45,170 nt of DNA, from the NCBI GenBank assembly GCA_027364575.1, contig DAHXPC010000013.1:1-45170 (forward strand), in the 5' to 3' direction. This DNA comes from a bacterium (lineage in GTDB: Bacteria > Pseudomonadota > Gammaproteobacteria > UBA6186 > Azoamicaceae). The notes under the pieces were generated by a model. That model was not told where the DNA came from and searched no databases. It saw nothing but the letters and a program-made list of their open reading frames with translations. Positions 37,255-45,170 of the stretch are shown here, piece by piece; the stretch's first letter is position 1; each line of letters begins with the position of its first letter. The position numbers and the translations under genes are program-made.

Positions 37255-39018
37255 ATGCCACACTATAGCCGACGCACGATTACCTTAATTTTATGTTTTT
37301 TAATTCCCAACATTGGTTGGTCGGTTGACTATTCGGTAATGGTGGAAATCGATGGCCTAAAAGCAGCAGAAAAATCCCAAGTACTGGCCAATTTAAGCCT
37401 TAAAGAAGTCGAGAAACCACAAAAACTGAGTGTTGAGCGTATTGCCACACTGTACGAACTGGGCATCGAAGAAATCAACACCACTTTAAAAGCACTGGGC
37501 TATTATCACGCGACCATTGATGCCAAACTCCTTTCAACCAATGCGGGTTATATTGCCCAATATTCCGTTAAACCGGGCCCCCCCATTCTAATACGGGCAT
37601 CGAGCATTCATCTATTAGGCAATGGACAACACAATTCTCAATTGACCGCTTTGGTGCGTGAGTCGCCATTAAAAAAGGGGGAAGTATTAAACCAACCGCT
37701 CTATGAAAATTTTAAGCAAAATTTAATTGGCAATGCACTACAATCTGGCTATCTCGATGCGGTTTTCAATACCAATAAAATCTATCTCAATCCCAGCCTA
37801 AACAGTGCCGATATTATTCTAGCATTGGATACCGGTACTCAATATACCTTTGGAGAGATCGACTTTGGTTCCAGCTTATATGCCCCAGATTTTTTGCAAC
37901 ATTACCTACCATTTGCTAAAAACAGCGCGTATACCACCGAAAAATTGCTTGCGCTACAAAAAGCTTTAATCGATAGCGATTTATTTAACAAAGTGCGTAT
38001 TGAGCCAGAACTTCATGAAAGCAAAAGCTTTGCAGTGCCTTTAAAAATACACCTAACGCCAAAACCTCGCAATAAATATACCGCCAGTGTTGGATTTTCA
38101 AGCAATTATGGACCACGGGCGATGCTAGGATGGGAACGCCGGCGTGCCGCTTATCCAGGGCACCGAATCAATATCAATGGTCGCACCTCAAAACGACTGA
38201 ATCAAATGAATGGGCAATATATCATTCCAGGTAAACATCCCACCACCGATCGCTATTTATTCGGAACGCAAATTACAGAAGAACGACCGGCGGATAACAA
38301 ATACAGCGCTAGAAATGAAACGGGAATCACCCATATTCAAAAACGCGGTAAGCTCGAACAGATCTTTGGTATTCATTATTTATCCGAAGTCTTTAGGGAA
38401 TTACCCACCGATCCTAAAAAGCAATCCCATTTCGTTCTGCCCAAAATGGGCTATGTATGGACCAATATTGAAGAACATACCCTACTACAACATGGAACAC
38501 GGCTGTCATTTTCCGCATTGGGTGGCCTTGGGATTTTTTTATCGACCACTAACCTTATCCAAAGTGAAGCCAAAATAAAATGGATTTTTCCAATTGGCGA
38601 CTATACCCGTTTAATTGCGCGCAGTAATGTAGGCGCAACATTCGCTGCTAAATCCAGCGATATCCCCTTGAGTTTGCGCTTCTTTACCGGGGGTGACAAT
38701 ACGGTTCGCGGTTACGGATACAATTCCTTAGGCCCTAAAGAATTGGATCGCCATGGAAATAGTATTGTCGTCGGTGGCCGTTATCTTTTGATCGGCAGCG
38801 TAGAAATAGAAAGAAAAATATATAAAAAATTTGGCGTTGCCTTATTTGCCGATAGCGGGAATGCAATGAATCGCTGGGGGAGCCGATTAGCCAACAGTGG
38901 GGGTGCGGGCCTTCGCTATCAAACCCCCCTTGGACCATTGCGTTTAGATATAGCCAGACCGTTACTCAAAGGAAAACCTAAACCACGTATCCACCTTACC
39001 TTTGGAATGGATCTCTAA
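37255..39018 (+). CDS. tamA: Translocation and assembly module subunit TamA
   Basis: A 587-residue Omp85-family outer-membrane protein. A signal peptide (about 1-24) is followed by POTRA domains (about 27-265) and a 16-strand beta-barrel. Conserved barrel features include GGDNTVRGYGYNSLGP (the VRGY motif of loop 6) and a C-terminal strand ending in Leu after Phe-Gly-Met-Asp. ATG 37255 (MPHYSRRTITLILCFLIP) is chosen because it begins the signal peptide and gives the E. coli length (577). An upstream TTG frame from 37174 is unlikely. With TamB it helps insert and assemble envelope proteins or move lipids. Confidence 0.93.
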   Translation: MPHYSRRTITLILCFLIPNIGWSVDYSVMVEIDGLKAAEKSQVLANLSLKEVEKPQKLSVERIATLYELGIEEINTTLKALGYYHATIDAKLLSTNAGYIAQYSVKPGPPILIRASSIHLLGNGQHNSQLTALVRESPLKKGEVLNQPLYENFKQNLIGNALQSGYLDAVFNTNKIYLNPSLNSADIILALDTGTQYTFGEIDFGSSLYAPDFLQHYLPFAKNSAYTTEKLLALQKALIDSDLFNKVRIEPELHESKSFAVPLKIHLTPKPRNKYTASVGFSSNYGPRAMLGWERRRAAYPGHRININGRTSKRLNQMNGQYIIPGKHPTTDRYLFGTQITEERPADNKYSARNETGITHIQKRGKLEQIFGIHYLSEVFRELPTDPKKQSHFVLPKMGYVWTNIEEHTLLQHGTRLSFSALGGLGIFLSTTNLIQSEAKIKWIFPIGDYTRLIARSNVGATFAAKSSDIPLSLRFFTGGDNTVRGYGYNSLGPKELDRHGNSIVVGGRYLLIGSVEIERKIYKKFGVALFADSGNAMNRWGSRLANSGGAGLRYQTPLGPLRLDIARPLLKGKPKPRIHLTFGMDL

Positions 39019-41465
39019 TGTTACGTGTAAACGCAAAGTGCAGGATTTTTTTGTATGGTCTTCTGCTACTCATTCCTATTAGCTTTTGGATTTATACCAC
39101 TCAATCGGGCTTAATATTTTCTGTTTGGTTGATAAAACCGCTTCTTTCGCCTGCGATAAAAATAAACACAGTCAGCGGAAAATGGAATAATACAATATCG
39201 CTTTATGGCTTAACCTATGCGTCACCGATGATTCAGCTAACGGCAGAGGAACTAACGCTTAAGCCCAGCCTCCATACGCTACGGGCATCCCGCTTAAAAA
39301 TTCCCTATTTTTTATTAAAAAATGCACAGATTACATTCAAAAAACTTTCCAGCCCACTAAGCATTGCACAAGCCGAAGGGACACTGAATATAAAAAAAAT
39401 TGATCAAGGGATCTCGGCTCAAATCCACTCGCTGAGCGGCGTATGGTTCGAGCAACCGATACAGGCAACAGGCGCCCTAACGGCTATTCATCCCCAGCTG
39501 TATACCTTGAATGCTTTGATCCGCGTAGGGAAACATTCTATGCAGATCCAATCCAACCTAAATGAAAACCAAAAACTCAATTGGTGCTTTACTTTGGATA
39601 TGGGTAAGCAGCTTAAAGCCAACCTGGATGGCGACTATGTATACGAAAAAAACCTAGGCCAACAAACCCTAACATTAACCCACCTTACTTTACATTCAGA
39701 ATGGATTGGGAATTGGCATTTAAAAGAGCCAATCGCTATTTATCGGACGGCCAAACAAGCTTATATGCAGGCCTTGCAGTTAATCCATGCCTCTGGTGCA
39801 ATTGCCAGTGCCACATTTCAGTGGCAGCCCAAGCAAGGACTCAAGCTCCGCGCAGATATACCCACACTGTCTTTACAACACCCGGATCTCCAAGGAAAGA
39901 CTTCCTTACATGCACGTCTGCAACAAAAACCAAATGCGCTTCCACACATTAACCTGGACGGGATCATCCACCCGGGAACATTCACTTTGCAACGTTTTAA
40001 AAAGCAACCCAAAAAAATCGCCTATCAAGGCGGGGCGATTGATCTGTTTTTTAATGGACAAGCGCTGAAAGCGGGATTTATATTTAGAGAAAATGCACAC
40101 AATTTTGCCCACGGCCATTTTAACACCTTCCCCCCTAGCCCTCAGAACAATGTAGCCTTATTGGAGCAACCCCTACAAGGAAAACTGGTTTTTAAAGCCT
40201 CCGATTTAAAATTGATTAAAGCATTTTTCCCGCAAGTGTCCAAATTAACCGCCTTGCTAGAAATGGACATGAAATTTTCAGGGACGCTCAATCAGCCGCG
40301 CCTTTATGTACAAGCCAATATCAAAGCTGGCGCTTGTCGCATCCCCAAACAAGGGCTTGTCATTCAAGAAGTCAATGTACAGGGCTATGGAGATATACCT
40401 GGAAAGCTTAGCTTAAGCGGCAACGGTTATGCCGGCACGGGTCAATTTAGCATCAATGGGGAAACCGATATTTCAGATAATCTCAAAACGCATTTAAAAC
40501 TGAGTGGGAAAAATCTGCACATTTATCGCACCTCTACCATTGATATAACCGCTTCCCCCGAATTGGCGCTAGATTATATTAATCATACGCTATTTGCCCA
40601 AGGGACGGTACGAATACCCAACGCTGTTATTTTTCTTACAAGTGAAAAGAAGCATGCCCTGCTTTCAAAAGATGTCATTCTCGTTAACAATAAAAAGGAA
40701 GAAACTTCACGTCCGTTTAAAATTGTTCCAAGCTTATATTTGATTTTAGAGAATCCCATGCATTTTAAAGGCTATGGATTAGAGAGCCTTATCAAGGGTG
40801 AATTGGCCATTGATGAACGCCCAGATGGTCTATTATCGGGAAGCGGGAAATTGACTATTCTGGATGGAAAATACCGCCTTCAAGGCGCTACTCGCTATAT
40901 TCATCGTGGCTATTTATTATTTACACCCGGTACCCTGCTCAATGATCCGATATTAGATATACGGATTTCAAATGCCCGTTTGCAACATCTACAACAAACC
41001 CCAGATGTGGGTATCTACGTGCAAGGGACTTTACAAAAGCCATTATTTTACCCGTATTCAAGTGATAATTTACGCAGTTCTGAAATTTTATCTCGCTTAG
41101 GCTTTGGCCAACGGGAAAGTACAAATCCTGATCAACGCCAGCTTATCGCACAAAGTGCCTTTCTGTTGTCTGGCACCGCAAATCCCTTTATTGAAAACAT
41201 ACAAATGCAATTAGGGCTAGAAGAGCTCAATTTAGAATCCGAGCAAATTTCACAAGGATCTAATCACCAGGGGGGAACCGATACCGTACTCGTGGTTGGA
41301 AAATCCCTTTCAAGCAAATTGTATCTACAGTGTTTGCAACATTTGCTGGAACCGATTACCACGGTTAAGTTAAAATACTCATTAAGCCCTCGATTGACCG
41401 CCAGTATTGAAACCGGTACCGAAGGCCCTGCAGGCGATCTTATTTTTACAATGGAGCGTGATTAA
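39018..41465 (+). CDS. tamB: Translocation and assembly module subunit TamB
   Basis: An 815-residue protein with an N-terminal membrane anchor (about 8-28), a long beta-rich AsmA-like groove region, and the C-terminal DUF490/TamB domain (about 500-815). The latter includes a [14 protein letters not shown] stretch and a [10 protein letters not shown] segment. It is about a third shorter than E. coli TamB (1259), implying a shorter periplasmic span. The start overlaps the tamA stop by one base (TAATG) and its own stop overlaps mutS the same way. Confidence 0.93.
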   Translation: MLRVNAKCRIFLYGLLLLIPISFWIYTTQSGLIFSVWLIKPLLSPAIKINTVSGKWNNTISLYGLTYASPMIQLTAEELTLKPSLHTLRASRLKIPYFLLKNAQITFKKLSSPLSIAQAEGTLNIKKIDQGISAQIHSLSGVWFEQPIQATGALTAIHPQLYTLNALIRVGKHSMQIQSNLNENQKLNWCFTLDMGKQLKANLDGDYVYEKNLGQQTLTLTHLTLHSEWIGNWHLKEPIAIYRTAKQAYMQALQLIHASGAIASATFQWQPKQGLKLRADIPTLSLQHPDLQGKTSLHARLQQKPNALPHINLDGIIHPGTFTLQRFKKQPKKIAYQGGAIDLFFNGQALKAGFIFRENAHNFAHGHFNTFPPSPQNNVALLEQPLQGKLVFKASDLKLIKAFFPQVSKLTALLEMDMKFSGTLNQPRLYVQANIKAGACRIPKQGLVIQEVNVQGYGDIPGKLSLSGNGYAGTGQFSINGETDISDNLKTHLKLSGKNLHIYRTSTIDITASPELALDYINHTLFAQGTVRIPNAVIFLTSEKKHALLSKDVILVNNKKEETSRPFKIVPSLYLILENPMHFKGYGLESLIKGELAIDERPDGLLSGSGKLTILDGKYRLQGATRYIHRGYLLFTPGTLLNDPILDIRISNARLQHLQQTPDVGIYVQGTLQKPLFYPYSSDNLRSSEILSRLGFGQRESTNPDQRQLIAQSAFLLSGTANPFIENIQMQLGLEELNLESEQISQGSNHQGGTDTVLVVGKSLSSKLYLQCLQHLLEPITTVKLKYSLSPRLTASIETGTEGPAGDLIFTMERD

Positions 41466-43861
41466 TGCCCACTAACAACCTTCTCGACCATACGCCAATG
41501 ATGCAACAATACCTTCGGATCAAAGGCGAACATGCCCAGCATTTACTTTTTTATCGAATGGGCGATTTTTATGAATTATTTTTTGAAGATGCAAAAAAAG
41601 TTTCTGAACTCTTAGACATTACACTGACCAGTCGAGGCCAATCTGGTGGCATGCCGATTCCGATGGCCGGCGTTCCCCATCATGCTGCAGAAGGCTATTT
41701 GGCAAAACTCGTCCGTTTAGGGGAAACAATTGCTATCTGCGAACAAATTGGTGAACCCAATGCCACTAAAGGCCCCGTTGAACGCAAAGTGATCCGCATT
41801 TTAACGCCAGGAACCTTAACGGAAGAAGCCTTGCTAGATGCAAAGCTGGATAGCCTTTTAGTGGCTATCCATTTTGAAAACGATTATTTTGGCATTGCAT
41901 GCCTTGATCTGGCCAGCGGTCGATTTCATTTATCCACCTTTTCTGCTTACCCGATGCTTTTAAATGAATTAGAACGGCTTAATCCCGCAGAGATCTTAAT
42001 CAATGAAAACATCCCTCAGCTTTCTGAACTGAAAAAAAATCGTTCAATCCAACTGTTATCTGCTGCAGAATTTGATTATGCAAAAGCTGCCAAACAATTA
42101 AGCACTCATCTAAAAATAATTGAATTGGATTTAACCGAACCCACCCTGGCTGCAGGTATCAGCGCCGCCGCTGCACTCTTACACTATGCACAAGAAACCC
42201 AAAAAAATGCATTACCCCATATTCATCGCTTAGTGGCTGAGTATTCTCAGGAGTGGGTACAGCTCGATGTAAATACACGCCGTAACCTTGAACTCACCTG
42301 TAATTTACAAGGCGATAGACGCTATACCCTTTTATCCGTCATCGATACCACACTAACACCGATGGGAAGTCGTCTACTATCCCGCTGGCTGCATACGCCA
42401 CGCTTAAATCGCGCCATTTTAAATGCCAGATTACAGGCCATTGAGGATCTGCTAAAAGGCGATTTTTTCATGACTTTACGCACGCATTTAAAGCCCATTG
42501 GCGATATGGAACGCATATTATCGCGAATTGCTTTGTTATCGGCTAGACCTTTCGATTTAGTGCGTTTAAAACGGGCTTTAGAACATTTACCCAGTCTTAA
42601 AGCATTAGCCAAAACCGGCTTTCATGCGCACCTTTCTACGCTACTGGATCAAATTGATCCTTTCCCAGATCTCTATAGCCTTTTAGAAAATGCAATTCTT
42701 GAAAACCCTGCCAACCAAATCCGCGATGGTGGGGTTATCAAAAATGGCTTCGATAGCGAATTAGACGAATATCGTACTTTGAGTGAGCATGGCGAAGATT
42801 ATTTAATTCAATTAGAAACCGATCAACGACAAAAAACGGGGTTATCAACTTTAAAAGTTGGCTATAACCGTGTGCATGGCTATTATATAGAGCTAAGCCG
42901 TATTCAAGCCATGGATGTGCCTAAGCATTATATTCGGCGTCAAACGCTTAAAAATGCAGAGCGCTTTATTACGCCTGAATTAAAAGAATTTGAAGATAAG
43001 ATTTTATCCAGCAAAGATCGTGCCTTAACCCGTGAAAAATATCTATATGAGACTTTACTGCTGAAACTGCAAGTTTTTTTGATCCCCTTACAGAAAACAG
43101 CAACCGCATTGGCCGAACTCGATGTGCTCGCGTGTCTTGCAGAACGGGCAGAAGCGCTTAATTGGTGTAAACCTGAATTATCCGATACAAAAGAATTATG
43201 GATCGAAGGTGGGCGCCATCCGGTTGTGGAACAAAGCTTAAAAACGCCATTTATAGCCAATGATCTTACCCTACATACTCAAAGAAACATGCTGATTATT
43301 ACGGGTCCTAATATGGGCGGAAAATCAACCTATATGCGACAAACGGCATTGATCGTATTGCTGGCGCATATTGGCAGTTTTGTGCCTGCCAGCAAAGCAA
43401 AAATAGGGATCTTCGATAAGATATTTACCCGTATTGGCGCGCAGGATGATTTAAGCGGTGGGCGTTCAACGTTCATGGTAGAGATGACGGAAACCGCCAA
43501 TATATTACAACATGCCACCCAGCAAAGTTTAATTTTAATGGATGAAATTGGCAGAGGAACCAGTACTTTTGATGGATTATCATTGGCATGGGCAATCGCC
43601 TATCATTTGGCAAGCGATCTGAAACCCTTTACATTATTTTCCACGCATTATTTTGAGATGACGCAATTGCCGGATCTATTTCCTGACATTGCCAATATTC
43701 ACTTAGGCGCGGTTGAATATGCACAGGCTTTGACCTTTCTGTACCATGTACAAGAAGGGCCTGCCAATCGTAGCTATGGGATCCAAGTGGCACAACTGGC
43801 CGGTGTGCCTGCTGCTGTCATCGAAAGAGCGAAACAAAAACTTTTGCAACTAGAAACGTAA
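41465..43861 (+). CDS. mutS: DNA mismatch repair protein MutS
   Basis: A 798-residue mismatch-recognition ATPase. The N-terminal [11 protein letters not shown] contains the Phe-x-Glu wedge ([10 protein letters not shown]). Walker [23 protein letters not shown] and the FSTHYFE histidine motif are intact. The protein stops at [12 protein letters not shown], the point where E. coli MutS (853) continues into its tetramerisation and beta-clamp-binding tail, so that tail is missing. It is coupled to tamB by TAATG overlap. Mismatch repair itself should remain possible without the tail. Confidence 0.97.
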   Translation: MPTNNLLDHTPMMQQYLRIKGEHAQHLLFYRMGDFYELFFEDAKKVSELLDITLTSRGQSGGMPIPMAGVPHHAAEGYLAKLVRLGETIAICEQIGEPNATKGPVERKVIRILTPGTLTEEALLDAKLDSLLVAIHFENDYFGIACLDLASGRFHLSTFSAYPMLLNELERLNPAEILINENIPQLSELKKNRSIQLLSAAEFDYAKAAKQLSTHLKIIELDLTEPTLAAGISAAAALLHYAQETQKNALPHIHRLVAEYSQEWVQLDVNTRRNLELTCNLQGDRRYTLLSVIDTTLTPMGSRLLSRWLHTPRLNRAILNARLQAIEDLLKGDFFMTLRTHLKPIGDMERILSRIALLSARPFDLVRLKRALEHLPSLKALAKTGFHAHLSTLLDQIDPFPDLYSLLENAILENPANQIRDGGVIKNGFDSELDEYRTLSEHGEDYLIQLETDQRQKTGLSTLKVGYNRVHGYYIELSRIQAMDVPKHYIRRQTLKNAERFITPELKEFEDKILSSKDRALTREKYLYETLLLKLQVFLIPLQKTATALAELDVLACLAERAEALNWCKPELSDTKELWIEGGRHPVVEQSLKTPFIANDLTLHTQRNMLIITGPNMGGKSTYMRQTALIVLLAHIGSFVPASKAKIGIFDKIFTRIGAQDDLSGGRSTFMVEMTETANILQHATQQSLILMDEIGRGTSTFDGLSLAWAIAYHLASDLKPFTLFSTHYFEMTQLPDLFPDIANIHLGAVEYAQALTFLYHVQEGPANRSYGIQVAQLAGVPAAVIERAKQKLLQLET

Positions 43862-43883
43862 AAGGATTTGCTAAACGATTCGC

Positions 43884-45026
43884 CTATTTTTGTGAAAAAG
43901 TGAAAAAATCCATTTCTTTGTCATTGGCAATCCATTTGCCTTTGATAATAGAAATCCGAACTTCATAATTCGTTGCTTTATCAACCAAAATACCCGCTTG
44001 AAGCATGCTTTGGATTTTTTGCTCCAGCCTCAAGGCGACTGCTTGTTCTTGTTGCGCACTGTCTAGCTTTTGGATCTCTGGCTCTGCTTTAATTGTTTGT
44101 GTCAGAACAGATCCACTGATCATTTTAAATAAGTCTTTTGGCATAAGTACCATAAGCTTTCCATCGAGGGTATCTCGAACGGCTGCCATTTGAATAGGAT
44201 CGGTTAAACCTTCTCCGCCGACTGCAAGATCAGCCTGCAGATTGATTTGACCTTGAGAGGATGGAAATTGCGTGTTCTCGATGATCAGTTTAGGTCTTCG
44301 CAATAAAAATTTCCGAAGCACTACATCTGGAATTTTTCCATTGCTTTTTATTTCTTGCAATGCATGCATAGCCTCTGCATCCAGATCAAGCATTTTTAGG
44401 TTCATGATAGCGGGACCATATGCTACATTTGAAATCGAAATTTTGGGCAATTCTGCTTTCGTCGTGACATCAATCACATCATTTCGAATGGTTGAATTTC
44501 CGTTAAGTTGCAAATTAGAAAACTCAAAACCGAGCGTTTTTTCAATAGCCGATCCCACTAAAAAAGAAAGGTCTCCTAACCAATTGCCATATGTAGATTT
44601 CGTTTGGTGAGAGTCCAACGCTACATGTTTAATCAGTAGAGTTAAACCAGAAGATTGAGCAACAATTTCAGGAAAATTAATATTCAGTTTATAAACCGAG
44701 TGATCTTTATTGAGATGAATGCTAGATTGCCATTCCGTACCCGATACTTCGTTTAGCTGTCGCTTAATCGTAAAGGACTTACCTTGCAATACAGTGTCTA
44801 TATTACCCTGAAAATCCAACACTGTTTTGGTCACAGTAGGCATATTGATATAAGATGGTAGCCCAATTGCGGAGCTTTTAACAATCGCTAATGCTAATTC
44901 AAAGGGCTTTCCCTCTTTGGGATTTGAAAAAATTACCGGGCCATTAGAGATAGTATGATTGATTTGCAACTCTGGTAACGGTAAGTGCTTTGCTTTTATC
45001 TTCGTAATCACCTCAAGTTTATACAC
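43884..45026 (-). CDS. DUF945/YdgA-like protein, N-terminus missing
   Basis: A 380-residue frame matching the middle and C-terminal part of DUF945 proteins (E. coli YdgA, 502 residues). Landmarks are ELQINHTISNGPVIFSNP near the start and LDLDAEAMHALQEIKSNGKIP in the middle. The N-terminal membrane helix of the family is absent, the only start is GTG 45026, and no ribosome-binding site is visible. Upstream lies a long inverted repeat and then DNA repeating an internal piece of this same gene. Likely a 5'-truncated copy produced by rearrangement; it could be a pseudogene. Convergent with mutS, 22-bp gap. Confidence 0.7.
   Translation of the reverse strand: MYKLEVITKIKAKHLPLPELQINHTISNGPVIFSNPKEGKPFELALAIVKSSAIGLPSYINMPTVTKTVLDFQGNIDTVLQGKSFTIKRQLNEVSGTEWQSSIHLNKDHSVYKLNINFPEIVAQSSGLTLLIKHVALDSHQTKSTYGNWLGDLSFLVGSAIEKTLGFEFSNLQLNGNSTIRNDVIDVTTKAELPKISISNVAYGPAIMNLKMLDLDAEAMHALQEIKSNGKIPDVVLRKFLLRRPKLIIENTQFPSSQGQINLQADLAVGGEGLTDPIQMAAVRDTLDGKLMVLMPKDLFKMISGSVLTQTIKAEPEIQKLDSAQQEQAVALRLEQKIQSMLQAGILVDKATNYEVRISIIKGKWIANDKEMDFFTFSQK
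44768..44823. repeat. Direct repeat, copy inside the DUF945 gene
   Basis: All 56 bases match 45115-45170 exactly, at an offset of 347 bp. It encodes VLDFQGNIDTVLQGKSFT of the DUF945 protein. Confidence 0.95.
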
Positions 45027-45069
45027 TAATTATCAATAGTACGAATAGCATTATTGATAATTGTGTATA
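45020..45069. repeat. Long inverted repeat upstream of the truncated DUF945 gene
   Basis: Arms 45020-45038 and 45052-45069 pair over 18 bases with a single one-base bulge, around a 13-base loop. The left arm covers the putative GTG start of the DUF945 frame, so it would hide the start in RNA, or the hairpin may mark a mobile-element end or a recombination site. Confidence 0.8.
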
Positions 45070-45114
45070 CACTTAAAAATAATCCTATAGTTTTTTTAAA
45101 GGCAACCGATACCC

Positions 45115-45170
45115 TCGTAAAGGACTTACCTTGCAATACAGTGTCTATATTACCCTGAAAATCCAACACT
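45115..45170. repeat. Direct repeat, copy at the window edge
   Basis: Exact copy of 44768-44823 that runs off the right edge. On the minus strand its frame leaves the DUF945 sequence just after GKSFT, reads about 31 unrelated residues and stops near 45030. The paralog beyond the window is therefore broken here. Confidence 0.95.

Overview
The window reads as chromosome of a low-GC gammaproteobacterium. The best inference is an intracellular or amoeba-associated member of the Legionellales (Legionella/Coxiella/Berkiella type). The reasons are the tpiA-secG-tRNA-Leu(GAG)-nuoA..N order, the rlmE-ftsH-glmM block with divergent yhbY, a Pseudomonas-like NrdA with two ATP-cones, and a large eukaryote-like WD40/protein-kinase fusion. 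No rRNA or species marker is present, so the genus stays open.

Layout. Positions 84-1337: an intact IS110-family insertion sequence whose upstream non-coding end encodes a readable bridge RNA. All four guide segments can be matched to the insertion site or the element ends. The element sits inside one arm of a long palindromic repeat (76-83 plus 1336-1517). Positions 1617-3956 (-): a WD40 beta-propeller fused to a TKL-type kinase, a candidate host-directed effector. Positions 4036-18507 (-): the complete 14-subunit NADH:quinone oxidoreductase operon nuoA-nuoN (nuoC and nuoD separate), ended by a strong hairpin terminator. Positions 18657-19962 (-): tRNA-Leu(GAG), secG, tpiA. Positions 19963-23219: an accessory patch between tpiA and glmM with two copies of a roughly 71-bp palindromic repeat, a coiled-coil lipoprotein, a TerC-like DUF475 membrane protein, a decayed pseudogene and a tiny ORF. 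A half-repeat is built into the 3' end of glmM.

Positions 23220-28003: glmM, ftsH, rlmE (all -), yhbY (+), greA (-), the usual gammaproteobacterial block but without folP. Positions 28247-33092 (+): a TetR-family regulator, then nrdA-nrdB behind two NrdR-like boxes and ended by a strong terminator. Positions 33157-36215 (+): a two-gene ABC importer of the nitrate/sulfonate/taurine class without a binding protein. Position 36222 (-): a multi-pass membrane protein. Positions 37255-43861 (+): tamA-tamB-mutS, start and stop codons overlapping. Positions 43884-45170 (-): a DUF945/YdgA-like gene without its N-terminus, with a second copy of an internal segment starting at the right edge, which suggests a tandem duplication or rearrangement.

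Together the core genes cover aerobic respiration, envelope building (GlmM, SecG, TamAB), membrane proteolysis, rRNA modification, transcript elongation, dNTP synthesis and mismatch repair. The most notable non-core features are the self-decoding IS110 bridge RNA, the kinase fusion, and the several unrelated palindromic repeats marking places of rearrangement.
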